Positions 35,174 through 46,800 of a stretch of DNA of 64,000 bases are shown piece after piece. The notes beneath the pieces are model-generated. The model ran no database searches. It was given only the letters and a program-made list of their open reading frames with translations, and had not been told where the DNA came from. The stretch covers positions 744,001-808,000 of the forward strand of contig OY783212.1 in NCBI GenBank assembly GCA_963678705.1, written 5' to 3'. Source of the stretch: Panorpa germanica (Eukaryota > Arthropoda > Insecta > Mecoptera > Panorpidae). The first letter of the stretch is position 1; each line of letters opens with the position of its first letter. Position numbers and translations under genes: made by a program.

Positions 35174-35300
35174 ACAAGAGTTCGGCGATGATTCATGCTT
35201 AAAAGAGTTTATAAGAGCCGTATAAATCTACTATACTATGGTGATCTTATTCATTTCTATAATAAGCGAATTAGTGCTACAGTGCTTTTTCATTGTATCA
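35174..35300. mobile_element. MITE family G, copy 2 (right end missing)
   Basis: Shares GAGTTCGGCGATGATTCATG and ATAAGAGCCGTATAAATCTA with copy 1, and ends after GTGCTTTTTCATTGTATC. The DNA between 35301 and 36071 shows nothing else that I can support. Confidence 0.65.
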
Positions 35301-36071
35301 GGTCCCAATGACCGGGGATTGAAAATGGTTTCAAAATAAAAATGGATGCAACCCCAAAATAATTTATGTTATTTCGTCTTATTGTGCCGTTTTTGAGAAC
35401 CGCTTATATAATTTGTGACTGATTTTAGAAGTCAGACCACCACTACACCTTTTATTACATACCTTAAAATGCTACTATTTGAAGTAGTACAACAAAAACG
35501 GTTTTGACCGTTTTCTATTATGGTACAGCAACAAAACAGAAACGTAATGAAAAATTTAAAAAATCTAAATAGAAACGTACTGAATCATGTCTATTTTGAG
35601 TCCCTGCTAAATAAGATTAGTAAATTGAGATCAGTTATTAGGTAATAATTTAAACTATAAGGTACTTGATAATAAATCAAAAATTTTACAATACAGGAAG
35701 TGAATGTGTAACGGCAGAATATATTAAAAAAGGACTTATATAATGAATCCGTTGAACCTGTTCTAATGCATGGAGAGAAGACAGGTTTGTAGGGCATGCT
35801 GCTTCGTCTAGTATTTTGTTAGTCACCACGACAGCAAGGTAATATCTCTCTGGAGATAAGGTCAAAAATAAGATTTAGTAAAAGTTATTTTATGTTGTTG
35901 TTTTCGGTGCAAGAAAATTAATTTTTCTCTATTAATATATTAATGAGTTGCACGATTTTATCCTTGATAAGTGTCAGTTTGTCCCTTCAAGTCAATAAGT
36001 TTAGTAAGTGTTTGACAGTCAGGAAAATAAAAATTGTTTTCTTATGTATTCCTAAAATTTTGTATATTTTG

Positions 36072-36688
36072 CTCATTTTTTAGTAGTCGATTTTTCAATT
36101 GTTGATTGAAATTGATGTTAATAAATGTGTATTGGCCTGTCTATTTTTATTAAATATCTAAATGTTGACGGAGATATAGCAATTAAAAATTTGGATTATA
36201 GTTTTAGTGCTCGAAATGGTCGGCCATATTTGTATGACGTGAAATGCATTTTAACGTCAGTTATTTGTTGAGTAGGTCAGTGCTGTGGTAATGTTTTATA
36301 GCTGCTGGTAGTCGAAATAATCAGGTCAAGTCAAAGAATAATAAGTTTTTATTTTAGTTAACCCTTCTAAGGCAGACATGATATTGAAATGTTATTGTTC
36401 CTTAAAATAGCTGTAAATAATATTTAATAGTTTGATTTATAAATACATATATCAGAGATTTATGAACTGTAAGGTTGGCAGCGGTTGTGATGTCACATGC
36501 ATTTGGAATGTGTACAACGTTGAATCCCTTTAATAATTAAAGAGACAAAATGACTTTTTTAATTGGTAATATCTCTTAACATATAAGGAGGTATTAAAAA
36601 ATAATTGAACCTTTGAGGTTCTAGTAACCCACCTTATCAATATATAGTACACTTTTATAGAAATTAAGACATAGGAGATAAGCCCATT
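36072..36688 (+). mobile_element. family A element, copy A3 (5' TIR lost)
   Basis: Begins inside the family at CTCATTTTTTAGTAGTCGAT and ends at the decayed TIR AGATAAGCCCATT. It lacks the hairpin segment, as A2 does. Confidence 0.8.
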
Positions 36689-37465
36689 TGCATATAATTT
36701 ATATCTATATTATATAAATCAATTCTGCGTTTGTGTTTAAAGAGTGTATTAATAATCAGGTTTAATAAAAGAATTGTTATTCGAAAGCATTTTAATTTTA
36801 AATAAAATTGTATATTTAAGTTTTGCTGAACAAATATTAATTTCAATACGCACTGAGTTACTTCAATGCAACACTTCACCATATATTTATTTAAATATAT
36901 CATTTTATACATTTCCCAATAATCACATTTAACTTTGGACGTATCTTTTACATAAATTCACTTAAAGAACCAAAGTTGGTGTCATTACAAAAAAAATTAA
37001 GGGATTTTGCAGTGCCTATTGCATTAGTGTTTGCTATACTCAGCAGGGTATATTTCTAAAGAAACAAATGAAGTAGTGGTGAAATCGCTGGTTGTCGTCC
37101 AACTTGATTGAAAATTGTAACGCGAATTTTCAAAGAGTTGTAGCATGAAAATTGAAGTCAACTTGTATTCCAAGATTATACATATAAGGTAAACTATACT
37201 CGTCGTATATAAATCGAAGTGCTGTTTATTTTATCGAGACATTTTATTTGAACTAACGAAATATGAGTACATTTTTCCAGCTCTGTACTTCGCCAGATTG
37301 TCACTAGCAAAATAGAATTAATTTAAACAACATTGTAAAAGAATGTTAATGTAAACAATTAATATTTACCTAATTATATACTCAGAGGTATCTTTATTTT
37401 TAATAATGAATTAACAATAAATATTAGTGGTTTTAATCACAAAATCAATTAGAACTTAAACTTAC

Positions 37466-37659
37466 GTGATTCGGTGTCCCTCGACCTTTGAACCAAACAC
37501 TTTCTTGCACTTATTACCACTATTAGCTGCGTTCTTCACGAATGTCTTCGACCTTCTCACTTGGTCGGTAACCTGGTTCGTCGTCGTCGTTGTGACGATC
37601 AAGTTATTGCTGTAGCTGTTGCTGTTGAAGCTGCTTAAGCTGAATGTCCAAGAAGCACT
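37466..37659 (-). other. predicted non-coding first exon
   Basis: The start is set by the TATA/Inr pair just upstream, and the end by a strong donor (ATCAC|GTAAGTTT). The segment is clearly less AT-rich than its surroundings and has CAACAGCAACAGC-type repeats. The nearest minus-strand coding exon downstream is the ATG exon of the secreted protein gene (33116), which begins three bases after a good acceptor, so this may be its 5' UTR exon across an intron of about 4.3 kb. A separate short 5' exon ending at 33175 (CTT|GTAAGT) is an alternative. Reading through this segment gives an open frame of about 125 codons, which I do not trust. Confidence 0.45.
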
Positions 37660-37692
37660 GAACTTGACCGCGTTGAAGAGGCTACCTTTATA
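37657..37692 (-). promoter_or_regulatory. TATA box and initiator
   Basis: On the minus strand TATAAA at 37692-37687 is followed by the arthropod initiator TTCAGT with its A at 37659, 33 bases downstream of the first T of the TATA box. A weak DPE-like AGCTTC falls at about +28. Confidence 0.5.
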
Positions 37693-38189
37693 GCGCAGCG
37701 AAATGTTCAAGAAGCGTCCACAATCAAAAGAACTAGAAGAGTTATAAAAGAATAATAAATAAAGAAGTATGTCCGAGTTGATGAATTGTATAGACGAAGA
37801 CTGAAGACGCATGCGCAAGAACTTAATGATATAATACACTACATATACCTTGGATCGGTGTAATAATGGCTATTGTATGAGAAATAGTGATCCACTGGTT
37901 ACTGGAGGAGGCCAGACAAAAAATGTGACGTGTTTATTATGTAGTTGGGAACGAAATTTAAAAAAACACGATATTTTAACGTGACAGTAATAATGGTTTT
38001 CCATTTATTTGTTATATGTCTTAACGTTAGGTTACTTCTCGTTTTTACGGCTAATTACTAAAGCTGATATAAGACTGTTCACTTTTTGTTCATTTCTGCC
38101 TTTCATTCGAAATGAACCGTCTGATCCAGCGATGTTGGATACGTTCATTTGAGTGAACCGTCTGATATCAGCTTAACGTCAGGTCATTT

Positions 38190-38322
38190 ATTTATAACAA
38201 CAGTACCCATGAATAGATTATTCTTGTTGTCTGGATATAAAGTATAAGAAGAAGAAGAACAATATTAGGGACGATAAAAGGCTACGTGCCTAGGATGCCC
38301 GAGAAACTATATATAAAAAAAA
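38190..38322 (+). mobile_element. short retroposon family E, copy 1, with A tail and target duplication
   Basis: The body (GTTGTCTGGATATAAAGTAT, GATAAAAGGCTACGTGCCTA) ends in a run of As. The 15 bp AACGTCAGGTCATTT occurs directly before the body and directly after the A tail. That structure is diagnostic of target-primed reverse transcription. A second copy lies at 60889-61009. I cannot say whether it is a SINE or a truncated LINE 3' end. Confidence 0.8.
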
Positions 38323-38649
38323 AACGTCAGGTCATTTGATCCAGCGTTAAATTTGTGATCACTTAATTAACCTCATATCTAAAAACAAATTCGTTTCTCA
38401 TGGACCGCAAATGCCCTATTGCTTTTTAATTAGCCTCAGAATATATTAACAGAGCAGTTTAAATTGCCATTTCTATCCCTTTAATCATTAAACGGTTAAA
38501 AGTTTATGAAAACGTAGTGGCCCGGTGCTAAAAGGGTCAATGTCAAAAATCAACCGAGATCAAAGTATGAAAGAATCGCATTTAAATTGAAAGTACGATT
38601 ATTTATCTAAAATTTTAATTGCAATTGACATAAAGTAGAATGCCTGTTT

Positions 38650-39350
38650 CAATGGTCTTGTGTCTTTATTTTTTATTGGTCAATTTTTCAATTGTTGATT
38701 AAGATTAATGTTAATAAATGTGTATTGGCGTGTCTATTTTATTAAAATCTAAATGTTGACGGAGATATAGCAATTAAAAATTTGTATTGCAGTTTTAGCG
38801 CTAGAGGTGTCGGCCATTTGTATGACGTGAAATGCATTGTATACGTCAGTTATTTGTTGATTAGGTCAGTGCTGTGGTAATATATTGTAGCTGTTGGTAG
38901 TCAAAATAATCAAGTCAACTCAAAGAATAATAAGTTTTTATTTTATTTAACCCTATTACGGCAGACATAATATTGAAATTTTATTGTTCCTTGAAATTGC
39001 TGTAAATAATATTTGATATTTTGATATATAAATACATATAACAGAGATTTATGAGCTGTGAGGTTGGTAACCTGTAAACTTGTCAGAGTTCTGTCAAGAA
39101 TATATCTCTTTTACGCTCTGTTGTATAAAAAAGATAGCAACTAGCGGTTGTGAGGTCACATGCAGTTGGAATGTTCTACAACGTTGAATCCCTTTAATAA
39201 TTAAAGAGACAAAAATGACTTTTTTAATTGTTAATATCTCCTAACATATAAGGAGTTATTAAAAAATAATTGAACATTTAAGGTTCTACTAACCCACTTT
39301 ACCATTTAATAAGTTTTGACACTTTAACACAATTACACTTTTATAGAAAT
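38650..39350 (+). mobile_element. family A element, copy A4 (3' TIR lost)
   Basis: Starts CAATGGTCTTGTGTC and follows A1 closely, including the hairpin segment near 39107-39139. It ends at TTTTATAGAAAT, just short of the expected terminal repeat. Confidence 0.8.
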
Positions 39351-39597
39351 GTTTGCATAGAATCTGAGTATGTATTTTACGTTTTACAAAAATATTTTTA
39401 TTTTTTTTAATAATAACAATGGCCCATTTACAATGTCACGCCATAAGCCTTTGAATCAATTTCCATCTCTCTTACATAGAGAGTGCATAAGAGATGGCTG
39501 CTTATTTTATGAATATTTCAAATATTATTTACTGCTGTCTCGAGCAATATATAAAGTTTTGATATTATAAAATGGTTAAACAACATTCAAGAAAATA

Positions 39598-39666
39598 GAT
39601 TACTTATAACGCTATTGATTACTTATAACGCTATTGATTACTTATAACGCTATTGATTACTTATAA
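39598..39666. repeat. 19 bp tandem repeat, about 3.6 copies
   Basis: Unit GATTACTTATAACGCTATT, three perfect copies and a partial fourth. Confidence 0.95.
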
Positions 39667-40916
39667 TTGATTACTTATGAGCAGCGATACGCGAAAAAAT
39701 GAAGTTGAAATTTTAAGAGACATTGCTGACTTTAATTTAATTAAAAATCAATACACATATTTTAGTCTATCCATAATAACAATTTGATATGTGACCTCAG
39801 ATAAACCGAACGCAGCATTATCGTTTTAACGATTTAAAGCAAGTAAACGACTATTTTAAAATTTTGCCGAATCAAAATTTAATCCCATTTAAATATTATA
39901 CTTTATAAATAAAATTTCGTTTCCGTTTCTTAATTTTTATCTATTAATTCAGTTAATAAATTACAATTTGAGAACCGCTGTCTCTGAATTACATGCTTTT
40001 AAATTGAAATAGTTTAAATAGTAAAAAAATAGTCTACTTTTCAATTTTATTCTTTTAAAAAAAATAGTTATTACATAAAATGATATTGAGAGTAAATGAC
40101 GCGAGTTGTACAAGACCCATGCCTGCTGCTTGCTGGTCATGGTTGTTGTTTAATGCCGGATTGGAATGTATGAAGAATTGGTAAATGCTATTGAAATTGT
40201 TCCATTCCATTCTTGCCTTTTTAATTTAAATTTTATGAATTTGTTGCACTGGTTCCACAACATGCAAACTTTTAAAAGGACATATTGGATGTGATCTAAA
40301 CGTGATTTACGAATATTTCATGTATAAATAAATGTTATATTTTTTACCTAATTTTACCCTTTTTTTTTAATATTTATTTGAGTGCATCAACTTTCGATAG
40401 TTATTAGCACACTCATAAACATTTGCAAAACATAATTAACAGCTCGAGTATGAGTATTTAAAATGAAGAGATTAAATTTGTTTCATTGGTAATTCAATAA
40501 GGTTGTTCAGACTTTATCTGCTTTTAAATATCTGCTTATAGTCTTCAGGCATATTACAGTTTTGTCTGTGCGATGAGTACTTGGAGCATTGAAGAATAAT
40601 ATCTTTTCTGTTAATGGGCTGTTACATTGTTCACATATTTGTTGTGGGTTACGCTTTACGATTCTATTCATTCAAATTAAGACAATGGTATGATTGTAAA
40701 GCCAATTAATAAATCACAAAACGATGTTTTTTTTCATTTTGGTTTAAGGATATTTTAATTGTTCAGATTATTATTATTTTATTATATTCTATGTTCACAT
40801 TATTATTATTTTACATATAAACAAAACGTTGTTGTTTAATTAATTTTTTGAATTCACAACTAATTTATTTATTGATAGCTATCATTTTTAAATAAAACTT
40901 ATGTATAGTCCAAATC
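39667..40916. other. intergenic, no feature seen
   Basis: AT-rich DNA without coding, repeat or RNA signals that I can support. Confidence 0.4.
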
Positions 40917-41103
40917 ACGATAGTTCGGCGGCGACTTATACTTAAAAGAGGTTATAAGAGCGGTATAAATCTATAATACGATAATGAATTGTATCTTATT
41001 CGTTTCTACATACATTATAGAAAAATAAGTGAGTCAATGCTTTTTAGTTATATCGGCAGTTTATACCCCACAACTTGTTTTAAGAATTAGTCGCCGTCGA
41101 TAG
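40917..41103. mobile_element. MITE family G, copy 3
   Basis: CGATAGTTCGGCGGCGACTT at the left, and at the right TCGCCGTCGATAG, whose complement matches the left end. The middle shares GGTTATAAGAGCGGTATAAA with the other copies. Confidence 0.75.
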
Positions 41104-41135
41104 ATATATATATAAATGGAGAGAGAATGATGGAC

Positions 41136-41650
41136 CTTTAAGTACGTCCAAAATGTGTGCGAGAGAGAAAGATATATGTTCCTATTTGTTCTCTATGCGC
41201 ATACGTCGAAAGTGACAGTATCAAGTCAGAGCTGTCTAGATATAATACGTGAGAGTTGGTAAATATGACATTATATTGATGTAGAATAATGTATATATGT
41301 ATAAATTTAAATAAACCATATATAAATATAAAAATAATTAAAAATGTGAGTTCTGTCCACTCCAACTATCAACTGTTCTGGCCGTTATCCTTACAGCGAC
41401 ATCTATGCCGTTCATGAGTATATGTTTTCACTGAACGATCATTGTTTTACCGACAGACGATCTTTGTACCAACTAAAGAAATATAATTTCTTTGCATATA
41501 TCTTAATATATATTTATTATATCTTAATAGAATATTAATATTTATTATATCTAGACAGCTGTCACTTTCGACGCATGCGCATAGAGAACAAATACGAACA
41601 TATACCTTTCTCTCTTGCACACATTTTGGACACACTTTTAATCTATAGAA
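41136..41650. repeat. large inverted repeat (foldback element)
   Basis: The left arm at about 41139-41245 (GTCCAAAATGTGTGCGAGAG ... CTGTCTAGATATAATA) is repeated in reverse complement at about 41540-41640. The arms are about 90-100 bp and the left one carries a 15-base extra block. About 300 bp separate them. The arms produce chance open frames on the minus strand that are not genes. Confidence 0.75.
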
Positions 41651-41724
41651 AACATATGCTATTCAGACTCCCTATATACTATATGTTCGATTATTGCATT
41701 AGAACGTTAACTTAACACTTAGCG

Positions 41725-42195
41725 AGTTAAGTTTTGGGAACGATACTTAACACAAAAAAAATACTTAATTTATTTTGAATACAAATTATTTATTTGATTA
41801 TAACGATAATACAATGGTTAAATAGTTTGTTGTAACAGAGTAGCCGAGTTCTGTTGTCAGAGTTCTAATAAGACTCCTCCCCTCTTCTTTAGTTCATACC
41901 GTTTTTATACTGTATTCTTATTGATGTTCCAAGGTGACATCTAATAGTTGATGACTATTAGTTGTTGCCGTGTGTTTTTCACAGGAAGTATATTTCGTGA
42001 ATAATATTTATAACAGTTTACTTTATCTTTCAAAGGTGACATCTAATAGTTGATGACTATTAGTTGCTGTCGTGTGTTTTAAAATATAAATATATTTCGT
42101 GAATAATATTTATATTTTAAATAGTAACAGTTTACTTTATCTATTGCGCAATATGATGCAATAATGATGATGTAGTAATTAGGGTATAGTTAACT
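41725..42195 (-). repeat. 3' LTR of the errantivirus-like element
   Basis: 471 bp, ends AGTTAA...TTAACT. Identical by eye to the other LTR. Details of its signals are given for the 5' LTR. Confidence 0.95.
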
Positions 42196-42203
42196 CCTCC
42201 TAA
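42196..42203 (-). other. polypurine tract
   Basis: On the minus strand a short purine run (TTAGGAGG) directly precedes the 3' LTR, where plus-strand priming occurs in LTR elements. It is short, so the call rests mainly on position. Confidence 0.55.
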
Positions 42204-42228
42204 CCTAGATAGAAAATTATCTTTGGAG

Positions 42229-43758
42229 TTAATTTTCTTCCAATTGTATTACCTCTGTTTTATTAATTTCTTTCAATATTTGATTTTTCTTTTTCTTTAA
42301 ATATAGCTTATATACTAGTATACATATAATTATAATAATGATTAAAATTATTACAATAGTATTAGTATTGGTATGTATTTTATGTTTTATATCTATATTG
42401 GTTAGTATGGGTAATTTATTATATTGATTAGATATAGATTTAAAGTCGTCAAGGTTTACGTGCTTTAAATTTAAATGTTGTATTGGAAGTTTTTGAGTAG
42501 TGTTAAAATTGTATTTTAACATTGCAGTTTTTACCTTAATTGTTGTTTTTAAATTATTTATTTGTGGAATTAATTCAAAATGTTCATTAATTAATTGACA
42601 TTTATTGGGCAAAGTTATTAAGTAACTTCCTTCTAGTACAAAGATTGATGATGTATCTTGACTTTTTAAGGTAGTTTTAATCTGTTTGGGGCTAGATAAT
42701 ATCCATGAGTTTTCATTGATGGCTTGAATAGCTTCAGTGTAGTTTGCGAAGGTATGTACATCACATGTAGGGTTTTCCAGTTGTCTTACAAGCTGTACTT
42801 CACAGGGTGTGTGGTCTATCCATTTCTTTTCTTCTATGTTGCATATGAATTCCTCCGTTGTTATTTGTCGGCATTTCTTATCGCTTTGAAGATAGTCTGT
42901 TTCTGATATTAACAAGTATCTTGCGGAAGGGATAATCAATTGGAAATGGGGTTGATTTTTATATTTCATAGGAACTGAATAGAGGTGGAAATATTGGTAT
43001 TTTTGATTGGTTATCAAAGGTATTTTAATTATCATTTTTATTTCATAATTAGTGATGTATGCATCAGCTTGGATTAATTTATCTAGTTTACTCAATTCGT
43101 CTGAATAGGGTATTACATATTTATCTGTTATTCTTCGTTGTATCAAATTAATTTCTTTTCTTAGTTCTTCTGGAGAGCAAATAGCAGGATGGAAAGTCTC
43201 AATTCTTAGGAATGTTACTGCTTCTTCTATTGTATTAAATTCGTTGATGATAGATTGTTGAAGCATTATTATTTGTTCAAATATAGATTTTATTTCATCT
43301 TCTTTATTTACTCGATCAAACTGAGTAGCGATCTGTCGTTTTGATTCCAGTAATTGATTTATTATTTTCTCCATATGTATTTGATTTTCATTAATATTTT
43401 TTATAGCACGTTGATGTTTTTCTCCGGCTTTTTCCATTAATGATGTTAGTTGATTTATGTTCTTGTTTTGTGCATTTGTATTTAATTGCATTTGTTTTAT
43501 AGCATTGTCATATCTTCTACCATCTTCGGCATCTAGGTTTCCTGATATAATTTTAATTATATTTCCTAGTGGTTCTATTGATCTTTTAATGCGATTAATA
43601 GGTGTAGTAAATATTTCATTAACAATTTGTTCTATTCGTTTAGTATTTTCATTAACAGTAGTTTGATATATTTTATATGGTGTTTTATCAATTTTTAATG
43701 TATATTTTTGTAAAAATGTTTCTGCTTGTAGATTTATGTTTTTACTTTTTTCAATCAA
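42229..43758 (-). CDS. env: env-like membrane fusion glycoprotein of the LTR element
   Basis: 509 codons from a TTG; no ATG marks the start. The frame is open further upstream (through about 43900), overlapping the end of pol, so the true N-terminus probably comes from a spliced RNA, as is known for errantiviruses. It shows a furin-type site RIKR at 56-59 of the shown frame, a following region (SIEPLGNIIKIISGNLDAED) like the fusion-peptide region of insect retroviral envelope and baculovirus F-type proteins, a long helical region, and a C-terminal membrane anchor (Ile-rich, about 462-485) with a basic tail. No signal peptide is visible in the shown frame. No stop or frameshift interrupts it. 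Confidence 0.85.
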   Translation of the reverse strand: MIEKSKNINLQAETFLQKYTLKIDKTPYKIYQTTVNENTKRIEQIVNEIFTTPINRIKRSIEPLGNIIKIISGNLDAEDGRRYDNAIKQMQLNTNAQNKNINQLTSLMEKAGEKHQRAIKNINENQIHMEKIINQLLESKRQIATQFDRVNKEDEIKSIFEQIIMLQQSIINEFNTIEEAVTFLRIETFHPAICSPEELRKEINLIQRRITDKYVIPYSDELSKLDKLIQADAYITNYEIKMIIKIPLITNQKYQYFHLYSVPMKYKNQPHFQLIIPSARYLLISETDYLQSDKKCRQITTEEFICNIEEKKWIDHTPCEVQLVRQLENPTCDVHTFANYTEAIQAINENSWILSSPKQIKTTLKSQDTSSIFVLEGSYLITLPNKCQLINEHFELIPQINNLKTTIKVKTAMLKYNFNTTQKLPIQHLNLKHVNLDDFKSISNQYNKLPILTNIDIKHKIHTNTNTIVIILIIIIIICILVYKLYLKKKKNQILKEINKTEVIQLEEN

Positions 43759-43862
43759 AGGTGCGTAGTTTATGACTTTTATGAGTTTCCAATATGTTTT
43801 TATGTTGGTTGCTATTCCTAGTTGTACTGGATATAGTCCGGGATTGTCAGTAATTTTCTGTA

Positions 43863-46800
43863 TTACGTCTCCTGTTGCCCCGATGGTCCAACCTCTGGAA
43901 TTAAAGGGTGTTTTATTTTAGTAACTTCCTTTGCATGTTTTGCTATAAGTTTTCCTGTTTGTATATGTTTTAAATTCATAACGTTTGTTTGTTTATTTAT
44001 TTGTTGAATTACATATTGTCCTTTTTTAATTGGATCTGCTTTATTTCTTAGATTTTTGTTTATGTAAACTAAATCTCCTATATTAAATATAGTAGCTTTT
44101 ATTTTGTCGTTAATTCTGTTAATAGTAACATTTTTCTTGTGAATGTTTTCTTCGTGTATTTTGTCGTATATTCTCTCTAGGCTGTCAAGATGATCTTTTA
44201 TCTTGTCCTGGGTAATTTCCTTTTCTATTTCTAGATCAAATATGTTGCGTGTGTTTGATCCGTATAATACACTTAAAGGAGTCATACCAGTAGTTGAATG
44301 TATGGTATGGTTATAGGCTAATACACATTTATTCATTATTTCCACTGGTGAGATAGTATCATTAGTTTCTTTGATTATTCTATAATGTTCAATCAGTGTG
44401 CTATGTAGTCTTTCTACAGGACTATTTCCGGTGTGATGTCCTGCTGTAGTGAAATGTGTATTTATTTTATGTGTAGCCAATAGTTCTTTTACTCCAAGAT
44501 TTATGAATTCTGATCCTTGATCCATAATTATTGTTTGAGGTATTGGTATTGTGGATAGTATTTCTATCAATTTGTTTACAATTTCTATACTATTTTTACC
44601 TAGTATGTTTTTTATTATAGCATATTTGCTAAAGGGATCTATCATTGTTAGATATTCTTTTCTTTCAATAACAAATGTATCAATGTGTATTAGTTGAAAA
44701 GGTCTATTTGGAGTCTCAGTGATGTTCAAATGAGTTTGGGTAGGGTGTCGCTCATATTTGTTAGATTTGCATAATCTGCAATTGTCCACATATATTTTTA
44801 TTTCTTTTTCTATGGTAGTCCAAAAATATTTTTCTTTTAATCTCTTGATTAAATCGGGTATTCCTCTATGATTCGTTATATCCGTATGATATTCGTGTAT
44901 TAAATTTTTTCTTTGTTGTAAGTCTTTAACGTATTTAACGTTTTTCATACACCTGTAGAGTTTTAACGTTGGAAAATATTCCTTTCGAACTGTAATAAGG
45001 TTTCTGTATATGTCTTCTGCAGTTTGTACGTAATATTTTTCTTTAGGATTTAATTTTTTAAGTTCTTGTATTAATTGGTCTTTATTTTTATATTTTACTG
45101 ATATTTTAAAAATTTGTTGTGTATCTCTTTTTATTAATATTGTTTTAGGTGGTTCTTTAAAAGTATATGTTATAAGTATCTGATGTAGATGTGATTCTAA
45201 TGGTTTTTCACATATAGGTATTCCTTCATCGCTTTCTTGTTGTGAATGAATTGTTGCGTTAGAGACAGTTGAACTTCCTCTTATTGGTGGTGTTTTCATT
45301 GATCTTTCTTCCGGTATTTGATCAATAGTATTTTCTTCAGACGTTAGATCAATTATTTGTTCTGGTATTTCTTGTTGTTGTTCCGGGTTATTTTGTATAA
45401 CTTCTATGTCGGGTATTTCGTCAAGAAATTGAAGATCCTCCATAGTCACATCTGGGTTATTAAAGAGTGAACTGGTTTCATCTGGTTTTTCAGTTTTAGG
45501 GAAAACATTTATTCTGACTCTTGATAAAGCGTCTGCTACTTTATTTTGTTGTCCTGGTTTGTATTCAATCTCGTAGTCATAGTCTAGTAACTTGATTTGG
45601 TATCTTGTTAATTTTGAAGAGACGTTCTTAGTGTCTTTAAGCCATACAAGAGGTCTGTGATCAGTTATCAATTTAAATTTTCTTCCATATAAATGATGTC
45701 TGAAGTATCCTGTTGCCCATACAATCGCTAAGAGTTCTTTTTCGATTGTTGAATATTTATTTTCAGCTTCATTGAGAGTTCGAGAAGCATATGCTATAGG
45801 CTTGTCGTTATTATTTTCCTTCTGAGATAATACTGCTCCGATTGCTATGTTTGAAGCATCTGTCGTTAGAATAAATTGTTTATCATAGTTAGGTCGTATC
45901 AATATTGGTGCGTTTATTAGGGTTTCTTTTAAAACATTGAATGCTTGGTGGTATTCAGGTGTATATAGATTTTTATGTCCTTTCTTGAGACATAGGGTTA
46001 ATGGCTTAGCTATTTTCGCATAATCTTTTATAAATTTTCTATAGTATCCGGAGAGTCCAAGAAAACTTTTTATGTCTTTAGGTGTAATAGGCATAGGAAA
46101 TTTCTTAATAGCTTCTAGTTTATTAGGGTTTGGTTTCAAGCCATTTGATGTTACAATATGTCCTAAGAATTCTGTTTCTTTCTTTAAGAATTCACATTTA
46201 TCTATTTGAATTTTTAACTTAGCATCTCTTAATCGATTTAACACATGCCTTAAGTTTTCTAAATGTTCTTGTAGAGATGTTCCAAAAATAATTATATCAT
46301 CAAGATACACTAGGCAAATATTATTTACTAGTCCATCTAAGACGTGGTTCATTGTTCTCTGGAAAGTCGCCGGAGCATTTTTTAAACCAAAGGGCATTCT
46401 AAGGTATTCATAGTGTCCTGTTTCTGTAGAGAAAGCAGTTTTCTCTACACTGTCAGAATGCATTTCTATTTGTAGAAATCCACTGTGTAAATCTAAGGTT
46501 GTAAAGTAATTTGAATTACCTATTTTACTAAGTACTCCGTCTATATTAGGTATCGGGAATTTATCTTCAATTGTTTTATGGTTTAGTTTTCTATAATCGT
46601 TAACAATTCTTATTTTCGCTTTTCCACTGTTGTCCATTTTCTTTGGGACTATTATAATAGGACAGTTATATGGTGATTGACTGTTTCTAATTATTCCTTG
46701 ATTTTTCATATTTTCTATCTGTCGTGTAACTTCTTTTCTATGTATTTCTGGATAAGGGTAGTTTTTTACATAGATGGGTTCATCATCTGTTGTTCTAATA

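Noticed and set aside
37462..37839. 125-codon minus-strand frame
   Set aside because: It runs across the predicted TATA box and start site, so it cannot be one transcript-borne gene; I treat it as 5' UTR sequence.
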